Assembly (NCBI GenBank): GCA_003512175.1
Contig: DOSP01000012.1
Span: forward strand, 1 to 11,014
DNA length: 11,014 nt
Reading direction: 5' to 3'
Origin: Candidatus Kerfeldbacteria bacterium
GTDB taxonomy: Bacteria; Patescibacteriota; Patescibacteriia; UBA9570
Below the pieces are notes generated by a model. That model was given only the letters and a program-made list of their open reading frames with translations. It had not been told where the DNA came from and did no database searches. The position numbers and the translations under genes were made by a program. This document shows positions 1-6,171 of the stretch, piece after piece (the stretch's first letter is position 1; every line of letters begins with the position of its first letter).

Positions 1-75
1 GCTTCCGGCAGCGACATCGAATACGCCGACGACGTCACCCTGGGTGCCGCCATGGATAATCGAAAACCTATTTAA
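1..75 (+). CDS. possible C-terminal end of an unidentified plus-strand gene (partial)
   Basis: An open frame enters from the left edge and ends at TAA (73-75); its last residues read DVTLGAAMDNRKPI. Most of its first 17 codons end in C or G, and bases 1-50 are about 68% G+C (34 of 50), well above the rest of the window. The C-ending codon pattern suggests this is the real coding frame there. It would converge on rplU and overlap its stop region by 8 bases. I do not recognise the family. It could also be chance or a contig-edge artefact, because only 24 codons are visible. No sign of rpmA (bL27), the usual partner of rplU, is present on the minus strand in this stretch. Confidence 0.3.
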   Translation, partial: ASGSDIEYADDVTLGAAMDNRKPI

Positions 76-382
76 TCCCCTCAATCTTCACCTGGGTGAA
101 ATGCTGGCGATGGCCCAAGGTACGGCGATAGTGCACTTTCTGCTTGAACTTAACGATAGTGATTTTTTTAGCGCGGAATTGTTTGACGATGGTAGCGGTT
201 ACTTTGGCGCCACTGACTACTGGTTTACCTACTTTGACATCCTTCCCATCCGGTTCAGCCACTAATAATACCTGATCAAATACAATCTGGCTACCAGCTT
301 CGCCAGGGATCTTTTCGATATTGAAGGTGTCATTGGGGGAAACCAGATACTGTTTTCCACCGGTTTTAATCACTGCAAACAT
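68..382 (-). CDS. rplU: 50S ribosomal protein bL21
   Basis: This is the large-subunit protein bL21, which binds 23S rRNA and helps assemble the 50S subunit. The 104-residue product begins MFAVIKTGGKQY, the typical bL21 start, and ends with the usual HRQHFTQVKIEGI-type tail; family length is about 103. An in-frame ATG at 421 would add 13 residues that fit no family pattern and would overlap the DUF192 gene, so I chose 382. The gap to the upstream DUF192 stop is 25 bases and holds a promoter-like sequence. bL21 is normally followed by bL27 (rpmA); here no rpmA follows, and a possible plus-strand frame converges instead. No Shine-Dalgarno motif is seen before the ATG. The protein call is secure. 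Confidence 0.95.
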   Translation of the reverse strand: MFAVIKTGGKQYLVSPNDTFNIEKIPGEAGSQIVFDQVLLVAEPDGKDVKVGKPVVSGAKVTATIVKQFRAKKITIVKFKQKVHYRRTLGHRQHFTQVKIEGIK

Positions 383-392
383 AGCGGATGAT

Positions 393-421
393 AGTGTACG
401 TAACTTATCAATATTCGTCAA
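393..421 (-). promoter_or_regulatory. candidate sigma-70-type promoter for rplU
   Basis: Read on the minus strand there is a TTGACG -35 box (421-416), a 17-base spacer and a TACACT -10 box (398-393). The -10 box ends 10 bases before the rplU ATG, so transcription would begin about 4 bases ahead of the start codon, giving an almost leaderless message. The -35 box overlaps the last codons of the DUF192 gene. The spacing is ideal and the boxes have one and two mismatches to consensus. This is sequence inference only. Confidence 0.45.
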
Positions 422-809
422 CTACCACGTTATCCCCAACCTCAATTTGCTGGATTGCAGCCGTTTCAGCCGGTACCTCCAACACGGTATCCACCGATTG
501 GGGTGATTCATATGTGCCAGGTCCGGGATAGGCAGTGACACTGCCAACGACCTTATCATTATTGATCCAAATAATATCGATGGGATACTCGACATCTTTC
601 ATCCAGAAGGTGTGTGGTTGGCTATCCTGAAACAAAAATAACATCCCTTGATCCGATTCCAGGTTAGTGATGTTTCCTAAACCTAATTCATGTTCAGCTG
701 GCTCATCTGCTAGGTACACCTCAAACTCGGCCTGATTAATCGTCACCGTTCCGGTCGAGGCACAGCCCGCCAGCAAGACAAGGCTAACGGCGACGCTGAT
801 GAGACGCAT
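408..809 (-). CDS. DUF192 family lipoprotein
   Basis: The 133-residue product has a lipoprotein signal peptide: Arg2, a hydrophobic stretch to residue 13 and a lipobox LAGC at 13-16, so Cys16 is the likely lipidated residue and the domain would sit outside the membrane. Residues about 20-130 form a DUF192 domain, with GMLF (55-58), FWMKDV (68-73), IDIIWI (77-82), VLEVPAE (109-115) and a GD turn (125-126). DUF192 is a small beta-rich fold of unknown function, often exported. The family motif near residue 43 (usually RxxGLMxR) is degenerate here (HELGLGNI). The start overlaps the end of the upstream transferase by 26 bases; the signal peptide fixes this ATG. The stop is TGA. The family call is firm; the function is unknown. 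Confidence 0.85.
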   Translation of the reverse strand: MRLISVAVSLVLLAGCASTGTVTINQAEFEVYLADEPAEHELGLGNITNLESDQGMLFLFQDSQPHTFWMKDVEYPIDIIWINNDKVVGSVTAYPGPGTYESPQSVDTVLEVPAETAAIQQIEVGDNVVVDEY

Positions 810-1827
810 AGATCACTAAATATAGTCCGATGATAAACAAGATAGCGAGTGCGATCACTTTCGCCGTACCAGTTAATATCAGTGTGCTGATGCCAAACCC
901 TGCGGTAATGGCATAATAGGCCAACACAATCTGTCGATCATTCCAGCCCTTGTCGCGTAATTGGTAATGCAAATGAAACAAATCACCGGTGAATGGTGAT
1001 TTATGCTCAATGAACACGCGCCGCAAAACTACCGCCAAGAGATCCAGCATCGGTAAACCCAAAATCAACAACGCTGTCGCAATTTTACTACCAGACATGA
1101 TGGCCAAGATGCCCAACATAAACCCGACCAGTAAGGCACCGCCTTCCCCTAAGTATATTTTCGCCGGTGAGAAATTCCATAATAAGAAACCGAAACATGC
1201 TCCCGCAAAAATAAATGCAACCACAGCGGTTTCCGGCTGCATCACTACGGCGGTGAGGCTTAATAAGCCAATGATCGTAGCACCAATGGTACCAATACCA
1301 GCCACCAGACCATCCAAGCCATCTAATAATTTAGTGGTATACATACTCACCATCAGCCAGCCAACGGTAAACAGATCTGCCCACAGCGTAAGCTGATACG
1401 GCACACCCTGCTTCTGCCAGATGGTCCACTGATACTGATCTAATGACCAGACCCCACCAAACGGATTAGAAATATACTCAATACCAATGCCGCTGGCTAC
1501 AATGATAAGACAAGCCAATACGGGAAAAATCAACTGTCGTTTCGGCGATAAATTTTTTAGATCATCGATCAGGCCCCCAATCATTAACACACCACCCGCG
1601 ATAAACAGACCAAAAATATGTTTTGGTAATAAATACCCTTGCACCAGTACAGGTAACATAAAACTGACCAACGCTAGCGTGGTCAGATAAATGGCTACAC
1701 CGCCTAACAGGGGCGTGCGGCGTGGCGCAGTTTTACGATCAAACACTTGCCAGTGCTGGGCAGCGCGACGAACCACCCAGGTTGCACCATACGCCAAACT
1801 GGCACTGACTAACGCTAGCCAGATCAT
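784..1827 (-). CDS. MraY/WecA/TagO-type membrane sugar-1-phosphate transferase (glycosyltransferase family 4)
   Basis: This polytopic membrane enzyme (347 residues, about 10 hydrophobic segments) belongs to the family that transfers a sugar-1-phosphate from a UDP-sugar to a polyprenyl phosphate, the first step of a cell-surface glycan. Visible motifs are RRTPLLGG (36-43), the metal-binding DD pair (88-89) in GGLIDDLKNLSPKRQ, KLLDGLDGL (166-174), NFSPAKIYLGEGG (218-230) and HLHYQL (285-290). The substrate is undecided: the HLH motif and the loop sequences look more like WecA/TagO than MraY, but only distantly. Position 228 is Glu where the family usually has the Asp of a GDxGS motif, and Lys166 stands where Asn is usual. 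The start overlaps the ruvX stop by 4 bases (ATGA). The neighbouring lipoprotein also points to envelope work. Confidence 0.85.
   Translation of the reverse strand: MIWLALVSASLAYGATWVVRRAAQHWQVFDRKTAPRRTPLLGGVAIYLTTLALVSFMLPVLVQGYLLPKHIFGLFIAGGVLMIGGLIDDLKNLSPKRQLIFPVLACLIIVASGIGIEYISNPFGGVWSLDQYQWTIWQKQGVPYQLTLWADLFTVGWLMVSMYTTKLLDGLDGLVAGIGTIGATIIGLLSLTAVVMQPETAVVAFIFAGACFGFLLWNFSPAKIYLGEGGALLVGFMLGILAIMSGSKIATALLILGLPMLDLLAVVLRRVFIEHKSPFTGDLFHLHYQLRDKGWNDRQIVLAYYAITAGFGISTLILTGTAKVIALAILFIIGLYLVIYASHQRRR
819..824 (-). promoter_or_regulatory. TANNNT hexamer (TATATT) 9 bases before the DUF192 ATG
   Basis: A -10-like TATATT lies 9 bases upstream of the start codon, inside the end of the transferase gene. 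No convincing -35 box is seen at 16-18 bases. Its main support is that the three neighbouring genes have a TANNNT hexamer at the same distance. Confidence 0.25.
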
Positions 1828-2225
1828 ACCACCACTGAATCTAAGTAGTTCTGCAGAATAATTTGGGCTGCTACTTGATCTTGCAGATGACTGCGGCTGG
1901 GATCTTCTTGCAATAAGCGATCAGCCATTACGGAGGTTAACCGTTCATCAAACGTTTGCACGGGAATGGTGATATGGTTACGTAATTTTTCCACGAAGCG
2001 TTGCACCTCGTTGGTCATTAACGTTGGCTCACCTTGTAAGTTGAGCGGCAAACCAATAATTACTCGATCAATATGCTCTAAATTGACAATCGCTTTAATT
2101 TTCGTGATCAACTTATTCTGGCTTAAACCTTCCAGCACGCCTTTCCCTACGGCTACTTTTGTACCGGTGTCGCCGAGCGCTAAGCCAACGCGCGTTTTAC
2201 CATAATCTAAAGCTAAGCACTTCAT
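1824..2225 (-). CDS. ruvX: YqgF/RuvX family RNase H-fold nuclease
   Basis: The 133-residue product has the whole YqgF fold pattern: LALDYGKTRVGLALGD from residue 4 with acidic Asp7, VIIGLPLNLQG (55-64), FDERLTS (92-98) with Glu94, and a late Asp116 in DQVAAQIILQ before the terminal helix. These three acidic residues match the predicted RNase H-like metal site. In Escherichia coli the family member is linked to maturation of the 5' end of 16S rRNA, while the RuvX name reflects a proposed Holliday-junction resolvase role; the sequence does not decide between them. It lies 10 bases after map and overlaps the transferase start by 4 bases. An rRNA-processing role would fit the ribosomal neighbours, but that is inference. 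Confidence 0.9.
   Translation of the reverse strand: MKCLALDYGKTRVGLALGDTGTKVAVGKGVLEGLSQNKLITKIKAIVNLEHIDRVIIGLPLNLQGEPTLMTNEVQRFVEKLRNHITIPVQTFDERLTSVMADRLLQEDPSRSHLQDQVAAQIILQNYLDSVVV
1838..1843 (-). promoter_or_regulatory. TANNNT hexamer (TAGATT) 10 bases before the transferase ATG
   Basis: A -10-like TAGATT lies 10 bases upstream of the start codon, within the end of ruvX. No good -35 box is visible. The case rests on the shared spacing with the neighbouring genes. Confidence 0.2.
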
Positions 2226-2234
2226 AACCGGATC

Positions 2235-2240
2235 ATTATA
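2235..2240 (-). promoter_or_regulatory. consensus -10 box (TATAAT) 9 bases before the ruvX ATG
   Basis: A perfect TATAAT overlaps the map stop codon and ends 9 bases before the ruvX ATG. The region 16-18 bases further upstream has no clear TTGACA-like box and no extended -10 TG. If used, the transcript would start within a few bases of the ATG. Confidence 0.3.
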
Positions 2241-2985
2241 GCTCAGTTAAGACTTCACAGCCAGCCTCGGTAATCAAGAAGGTATGTTCAAAATGGGCAC
2301 TCAAACTGCTATCACTCGTCACCACTCGCCACCCGTCATCTTGAAACGTCACATCAGCGCCACCGATATTCACCATCGGTTCTACCGCAATGGCCATGCC
2401 AGGTTTCAGCACTAGGCCGGTGTGTGGCTTGCCATAATTCGGAATAGACGGTTCTTCATGCAAATGGCGACCAATGCCATGACCAACCAATTGACGGACC
2501 ACTGAAAAACCATGACTCTCCACATACGCTTGAACGGCATGCCCAATATCGCCAATAGTATTGCCTGGTTTGATCACTGATCGAGCAATGTCATACAACG
2601 CTGTACGCGTTACGCTAATGAGTTGCTTGGCGGCATCAGACACATCCCCTACGGGAACGGTGACGGCGCAATCGGAATACATGCCATCGACAATAACCCC
2701 CGCATCAATACTCACCAGGTCACCAGCTTGTAAGGCGCGGGTGGTGGGTGGGCAATGCACGACTTCTTCATTGACCGACGTACACAACACATTTTTGTAC
2801 CCATGATACCCCACGAAAGCGGGTTGAGCGCCAGCTTGCTGAATAGTATCAGCGGCAACCCGTTCCAATTGCAATAACGTCACGCCTGGGCGTACCGCTG
2901 CAATTAACGCATTCATCACCTGCGCCAGCACTTGACCACTCGCCCGTAAACCAGCTTGCTCTTTGGGAGTATGAATGTGAATCAT
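2236..2985 (-). CDS. map: methionine aminopeptidase, type I
   Basis: This enzyme removes the initiator methionine from new proteins as they leave the ribosome. The 249-residue product is the usual length for a type I enzyme without an N-terminal extension. All five metal ligands of the pita-bread fold are present: Asp94 and Asp105 (in SIDAG and YSDCAV), His168 (GHGIGRHLHEEP), Glu201 (AVEPMVN) and Glu232 (FEHTFLIT). His77 in EEVVHCPP corresponds to the substrate-contacting histidine. Its ATG overlaps the adk TGA by 4 bases (ATGA), so the two are likely translated in a coupled way. Map next to adk and secY is the standard spc-operon arrangement; infA, which often comes next, is absent and ruvX follows after 10 bases. 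Confidence 0.97.
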   Translation of the reverse strand: MIHIHTPKEQAGLRASGQVLAQVMNALIAAVRPGVTLLQLERVAADTIQQAGAQPAFVGYHGYKNVLCTSVNEEVVHCPPTTRALQAGDLVSIDAGVIVDGMYSDCAVTVPVGDVSDAAKQLISVTRTALYDIARSVIKPGNTIGDIGHAVQAYVESHGFSVVRQLVGHGIGRHLHEEPSIPNYGKPHTGLVLKPGMAIAVEPMVNIGGADVTFQDDGWRVVTSDSSLSAHFEHTFLITEAGCEVLTEL

Positions 2986-3614
2986 GAAAATATTGCTTGG
3001 ACATCCCGCCAGACGTCGGCAATAGATTGCTCACCATTAATTGTTCGCACTACACCCCGAGCGGCGTAATGTTCTAACAATGGTTCAGTTTCTTGATGAT
3101 AGATTTCCAACCGTTTAGCTAAAGCCGCTTCCGTATCATCATCGCGTTGCCGTAGCTGTGAGCCATCGACATCACACACCCCGGCTACCTTGGGAGGATT
3201 ATAGGTGAGATGGTAGACATGGCCCTGTGCCACACATGTACGACGTTCACCAATGCGTTTGATGGCAGATGTATCACTCACTTGAATAGAGAAGAGGTCG
3301 GTAATCTGGACCACGGCGTCTAAGGCTTCGGCTTGCGCCAGATTGCGTGGAAAGCCATCTAACACAAAACCGGTTTGGCAGTCAGGTTGTTGCAGGCGTT
3401 GCTGAATCATGGTATTCGTCACGTGATCTGGGACTAATTGACCGGCATTGATATAGCCTTTAATGGTAGCACCAATCTCGGTGCCCTGTTTGATATTGTC
3501 GCGAAAAATATTACCAGTGACAATAAATGGCAAGTCTAACCAGGCACTTAATTTTTCACCTTGGGTGCCCTTACCTGACCCTTGCGGACCAAATAATAAA
3601 ATGTTATGTGCCAT
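2982..3614 (-). CDS. adk: adenylate kinase
   Basis: Adenylate kinase interconverts ATP plus AMP and two ADP in the cytoplasm. The 210-residue product has the P-loop GPQGSGKGTQ (9-18), the AMP-site Thr33/Arg38 in TGNIFRD (the family usually has TGD), LDGFPR (85-90), a long LID domain from about residue 121 to 157 with RRTC and YNPPK, and RDDDTEA (157-163). The LID would bind zinc through Cys-x2-Cys and Cys-x2-Cys/Asp in Gram-positive-type enzymes. Here Cys127, Cys147 and Asp150 are present but the second position is Gln130, so the site is incomplete. The gap to secY is 4 bases and the stop overlaps the map start. Confidence 0.97.
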   Translation of the reverse strand: MAHNILLFGPQGSGKGTQGEKLSAWLDLPFIVTGNIFRDNIKQGTEIGATIKGYINAGQLVPDHVTNTMIQQRLQQPDCQTGFVLDGFPRNLAQAEALDAVVQITDLFSIQVSDTSAIKRIGERRTCVAQGHVYHLTYNPPKVAGVCDVDGSQLRQRDDDTEAALAKRLEIYHQETEPLLEHYAARGVVRTINGEQSIADVWRDVQAIFS

Positions 3615-3618
3615 AGCG

Positions 3619-4893
3619 CTAGAATTGATCGTACGCCCGAATTTGAATTTGCGCTTGTACCTGTTTGACGGTTTCCAAGGCCACCGACACTACGATCAAT
3701 AACGATGTTCCACCAATCACCACGCTGGAGGTGGGGCCGCTGGCAAAGGCTTGCAGGGCTACTGGCAGAACAGCAATCACCCCAAGAAAGGCAGCACCAA
3801 ACAGAACGATACGTGAAGAAATGTATTGTAAGTATTCAGCCGTGGGTTTGCCCGGACGCACACCAGGAATAAAGGAACCACGCTTCTGTAAATTTTCGGC
3901 AATTTGCTCTGGCTTGAATACAACGGAGGTATAAAAATAAGTGAAGATAAACACGAAAATGAAATAGAGTAATCCGTAGATCAATTGGTTATTGAAGGCA
4001 GTCACAATCACGTTACCAGTTTTGGCTAACCAACTAATCGACATGGTACTCAAATATTGTCCAACGATAGGTGGAAACAATACTAACGAAACCGCAAAGA
4101 TGATAGGAATTACACCGGCTTGGTTCACCCGCATTGGCAGATGGGTTTCACGCCCAGCCAGACTTTGCCCACGCACTTGACGAGCAGTGGAAATAGGAAT
4201 TTTGCGCTGACCCTCTGTAACATAGACCACGGCAAAAATCATCACTACAGCTAAAGCCACATACAGTACTACTGTTGGTAACTGTGAACTGTCGTAGGTC
4301 GTGAAAAACTGCTGAATGGATAATGGTACCCGACTAATAATACCAGCAAAGATCATGATGGAAATTCCGTTGCCGATATTTTTTTCAGTAATCAATTCCC
4401 CCAGCCACATGACAAAAATGCTCCCACCGGTAATCAGTGCTACCGCCACAATCATTTGCCATAGTGACAGCGTACCAAGCACACCACCGCCAGACCGTTG
4501 TAGTAATGTAATGGTGGCATAACTTTGAATGATTGCCAGCGGTACAGTCAGATACCGTGTCCACTGCTGAATCTGCCGCTGCCCGTCGGTTTCTTTTTGC
4601 ATCTCTTCAAACTTCGGCACGATCATCCCTAACAGCTGAAAAATAATCGAAGCGGTAATGTACGGACCAACTCCTAACATAACAATTGAGAAATTTTCCA
4701 AAGCACCGCCCGAAAATACGTTTAACAAACCGAGATAGGCATTGCTGTTAAAGAAGGCCTTCAAATTTGCTGCATCTACTCCAGGAATTGGAATGTGCGC
4801 CGCTAACCGAAAGACTACCAACAATGCCAACACATAGGCAATTTTCTTGCGCAAATCTGTATTACTCCAAATGGTTCTTAGGGCTTGCCACAT
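3619..4893 (-). CDS. secY: preprotein translocase subunit SecY
   Basis: SecY forms the protein-conducting channel of the plasma membrane with SecE and SecG. The 424-residue product is typical in length and has about 10 membrane segments, the first at roughly 17-37. Recognisable parts are the plug region with LGLLNVFSGGALENFSI (54-70), MLGVGPYITASII (72-84), EGQRKIPI (227-234) in the loop before RQVRGQ, the long cytoplasmic loop FKPEQIAENLQKRGSFIPG (326-344) and the C-terminal GGTSLLIVVSVALETVKQ (394-411). The ATG lies inside the end of rplO, giving a 16-base overlap; it is the only good start, since the sequence around Trp2 to Arg15 matches the family. A weak AAGG lies 7 bases before the ATG. 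Confidence 0.98.
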   Translation of the reverse strand: MWQALRTIWSNTDLRKKIAYVLALLVVFRLAAHIPIPGVDAANLKAFFNSNAYLGLLNVFSGGALENFSIVMLGVGPYITASIIFQLLGMIVPKFEEMQKETDGQRQIQQWTRYLTVPLAIIQSYATITLLQRSGGGVLGTLSLWQMIVAVALITGGSIFVMWLGELITEKNIGNGISIMIFAGIISRVPLSIQQFFTTYDSSQLPTVVLYVALAVVMIFAVVYVTEGQRKIPISTARQVRGQSLAGRETHLPMRVNQAGVIPIIFAVSLVLFPPIVGQYLSTMSISWLAKTGNVIVTAFNNQLIYGLLYFIFVFIFTYFYTSVVFKPEQIAENLQKRGSFIPGVRPGKPTAEYLQYISSRIVLFGAAFLGVIAVLPVALQAFASGPTSSVVIGGTSLLIVVSVALETVKQVQAQIQIRAYDQF

Positions 4894-5288
4894 AACACGG
4901 CCTTGCCGCCGGCAGCTTCAATTTTAGTTTTAGCTGATGCAGAAAAGGCGCTGGCTTTCACGGTGAGGGCTTTGGTGAGTTCACCGGTGCCAAGGACTTT
5001 TTTGCCACGTACTTGTACAGTAGTATTGGCCTGGCATTTATCTAATTCAGCCAACGTAATAGTCTTTAATTTGTTGACCGCGTATTGACTGACAAAACCA
5101 CGACTCTTTGGAATGGCTTTAAACAACGTGCGAAGGCCACGCAACTTTAAACCTTTGCGACTGCCGCTGCGGGCCCGCTGACCTTTCATACCACGACCAG
5201 AATACGTACCACGACCAGAGGCATTACCACGACCAACTCGTTTATGCCGTTTGCGTGTGGTTGGTTGAATTGACTTCAGTGTAAGCAT
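4878..5288 (-). CDS. rplO: 50S ribosomal protein uL15
   Basis: uL15 is a 23S rRNA-binding protein needed late in 50S assembly. The 136-residue product is slightly shorter than the usual 144-150. It starts MLTLKSIQPTTRKRHKRVGRG and has the Gly/Arg-rich N-terminal extension (about 19-42), followed by RGFVSQYAVNKL and a C-terminal KIEAAGGKA motif typical of the L15/L18e fold. It comes 13 bases after rpsE with no rpmD between them, although rpmD (uL30) normally sits exactly there. Its end overlaps secY by 16 bases. No Shine-Dalgarno motif is seen before the ATG. Confidence 0.97.
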   Translation of the reverse strand: MLTLKSIQPTTRKRHKRVGRGNASGRGTYSGRGMKGQRARSGSRKGLKLRGLRTLFKAIPKSRGFVSQYAVNKLKTITLAELDKCQANTTVQVRGKKVLGTGELTKALTVKASAFSASAKTKIEAAGGKAVLCGKP

Positions 5289-5301
5289 ACAAAGTTATTA
5301 A

Positions 5302-5787
5302 CTATTTGATTGGCTCTGCCCGTAATTGTTGCAGGGCGGTAATGACTGCAGTGACGTTATTAATTTTATTCCGTGAACCGCGCATTTTACTGACCACGTT
5401 TGGTACACCGGCGGCTTCTAACACCACTCGCACTGGACCACCGGCAATTAATCCACGGCCACGTTGCGCTGGTTTGAGTAAGATGCGTGCACTGGCATAT
5501 TTTATATCAACCGGATGTGGAATGGTATCTTTCACAATGGGCACATGCACCAAATGTTTACGTGCTTTGAGAGCGGCTTTTTGAACAGCGGCGGTAACAT
5601 CTTGACCTTTCGCTACTCCCACACCGACTAAACCTTTCTTGTTTCCCACCACCACGCAGGCGCGAAAGCGCATCCGTTTACCACCGGCCATCACACGAGT
5701 GACCCGAGCTAAGTCAACGGTATACTGTTCAAAGTCATCCTTTGGTCGATGTGGTCTGTTCCCTTGTTTGCTTCCTTGTTTACGCAT
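5302..5787 (-). CDS. rpsE: 30S ribosomal protein uS5
   Basis: uS5 lies at the mRNA entry side of the 30S subunit and influences decoding accuracy. The 161-residue product has the double-stranded RNA-binding-like N-terminal domain (TRVMAGGKRMRFRACVVVGN, 30-49, and GVGVAKG, 55-61) and the C-terminal S5 fold (GRGLIAGGPVRVVLEAAGV, 110-128). The loop AGGKRMRF (34-41) corresponds to the region where fidelity and spectinomycin-resistance changes occur in model bacteria; it looks ordinary here. It follows rplR by 11 bases. Confidence 0.97.
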   Translation of the reverse strand: MRKQGSKQGNRPHRPKDDFEQYTVDLARVTRVMAGGKRMRFRACVVVGNKKGLVGVGVAKGQDVTAAVQKAALKARKHLVHVPIVKDTIPHPVDIKYASARILLKPAQRGRGLIAGGPVRVVLEAAGVPNVVSKMRGSRNKINNVTAVITALQQLRAEPIK

Positions 5788-5798
5788 GAGTGTGCAGG

Positions 5799-6158
5799 TT
5801 AAAATTGTAATCCAGCTGCGCGGGCAGCATCGGCTAAAGCTTTAATGCGACCATGGTAGAGATGCCCAGATCGATCAAATACCACCGACGTAATTTTTTT
5901 AGCTTGCGCGGCTTTGGCCATGACCGTACCCACTTGTTGGGCCTGTTCAGTTTTGGTGCCAGTGGCTTTGACGCTGAGATCTGAAGCGCTCGCTAGCGTG
6001 CGTCCGGCAACGTCATCAACCAGTTGGCAACTGACATGTTGCAGCGATCGCGTGACAACTAACCGGGGCCGGGCCGCTGTTCCAACTAATTTGGCACCAA
6101 CGCGGTTTTTGCGGCGGAGGGCACGAGCTTGTTTACGTAATGTATCTTTCGTTTTCAT
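5799..6158 (-). CDS. rplR: 50S ribosomal protein uL18
   Basis: uL18 binds 5S rRNA in the central protuberance of the large subunit. The 119-residue product has the normal length. It has a basic N-terminus (RKQARALRRKNRVG), RPRLVVTRS, and the diagnostic C-terminal FDRSGHLYHGRIKALADAAR with a final AGLQF. It lies between rplF (13 bases upstream) and rpsE (11 bases downstream), its standard spc-operon place. No Shine-Dalgarno motif is evident. Confidence 0.97.
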   Translation of the reverse strand: MKTKDTLRKQARALRRKNRVGAKLVGTAARPRLVVTRSLQHVSCQLVDDVAGRTLASASDLSVKATGTKTEQAQQVGTVMAKAAQAKKITSVVFDRSGHLYHGRIKALADAARAAGLQF

Positions 6159-6171
6159 AGGTTCTTGCTAA

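Noticed and set aside
1..53. Minus-strand ATG at 53 as the start of rpmA (bL27) after rplU
   Set aside because: The translation (MAAPRVTSSAYSMS) has none of the bL27 start pattern MAHxKAGGSxxNGRDS.
87..100. Inverted repeat TTCACC-TG-GGTGAA near the end of rplU as a terminator
   Set aside because: The loop would be only 2 bases, there is no U-run after it on either strand, and it lies in coding sequence. It was not called a terminator.
68..421. Longer rplU from the ATG at 421
   Set aside because: The 13 extra residues match no bL21 sequence, overlap the DUF192 gene and cover the promoter-like boxes. MFAVIKTGGKQY at 382 is the family start.
989..1396. Plus-strand open frame of 135 codons inside the transferase gene, and similar antisense frames elsewhere
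   Set aside because: They lie within well-supported minus-strand genes and have no recognisable domains; their length follows from the codon pattern of the real gene.
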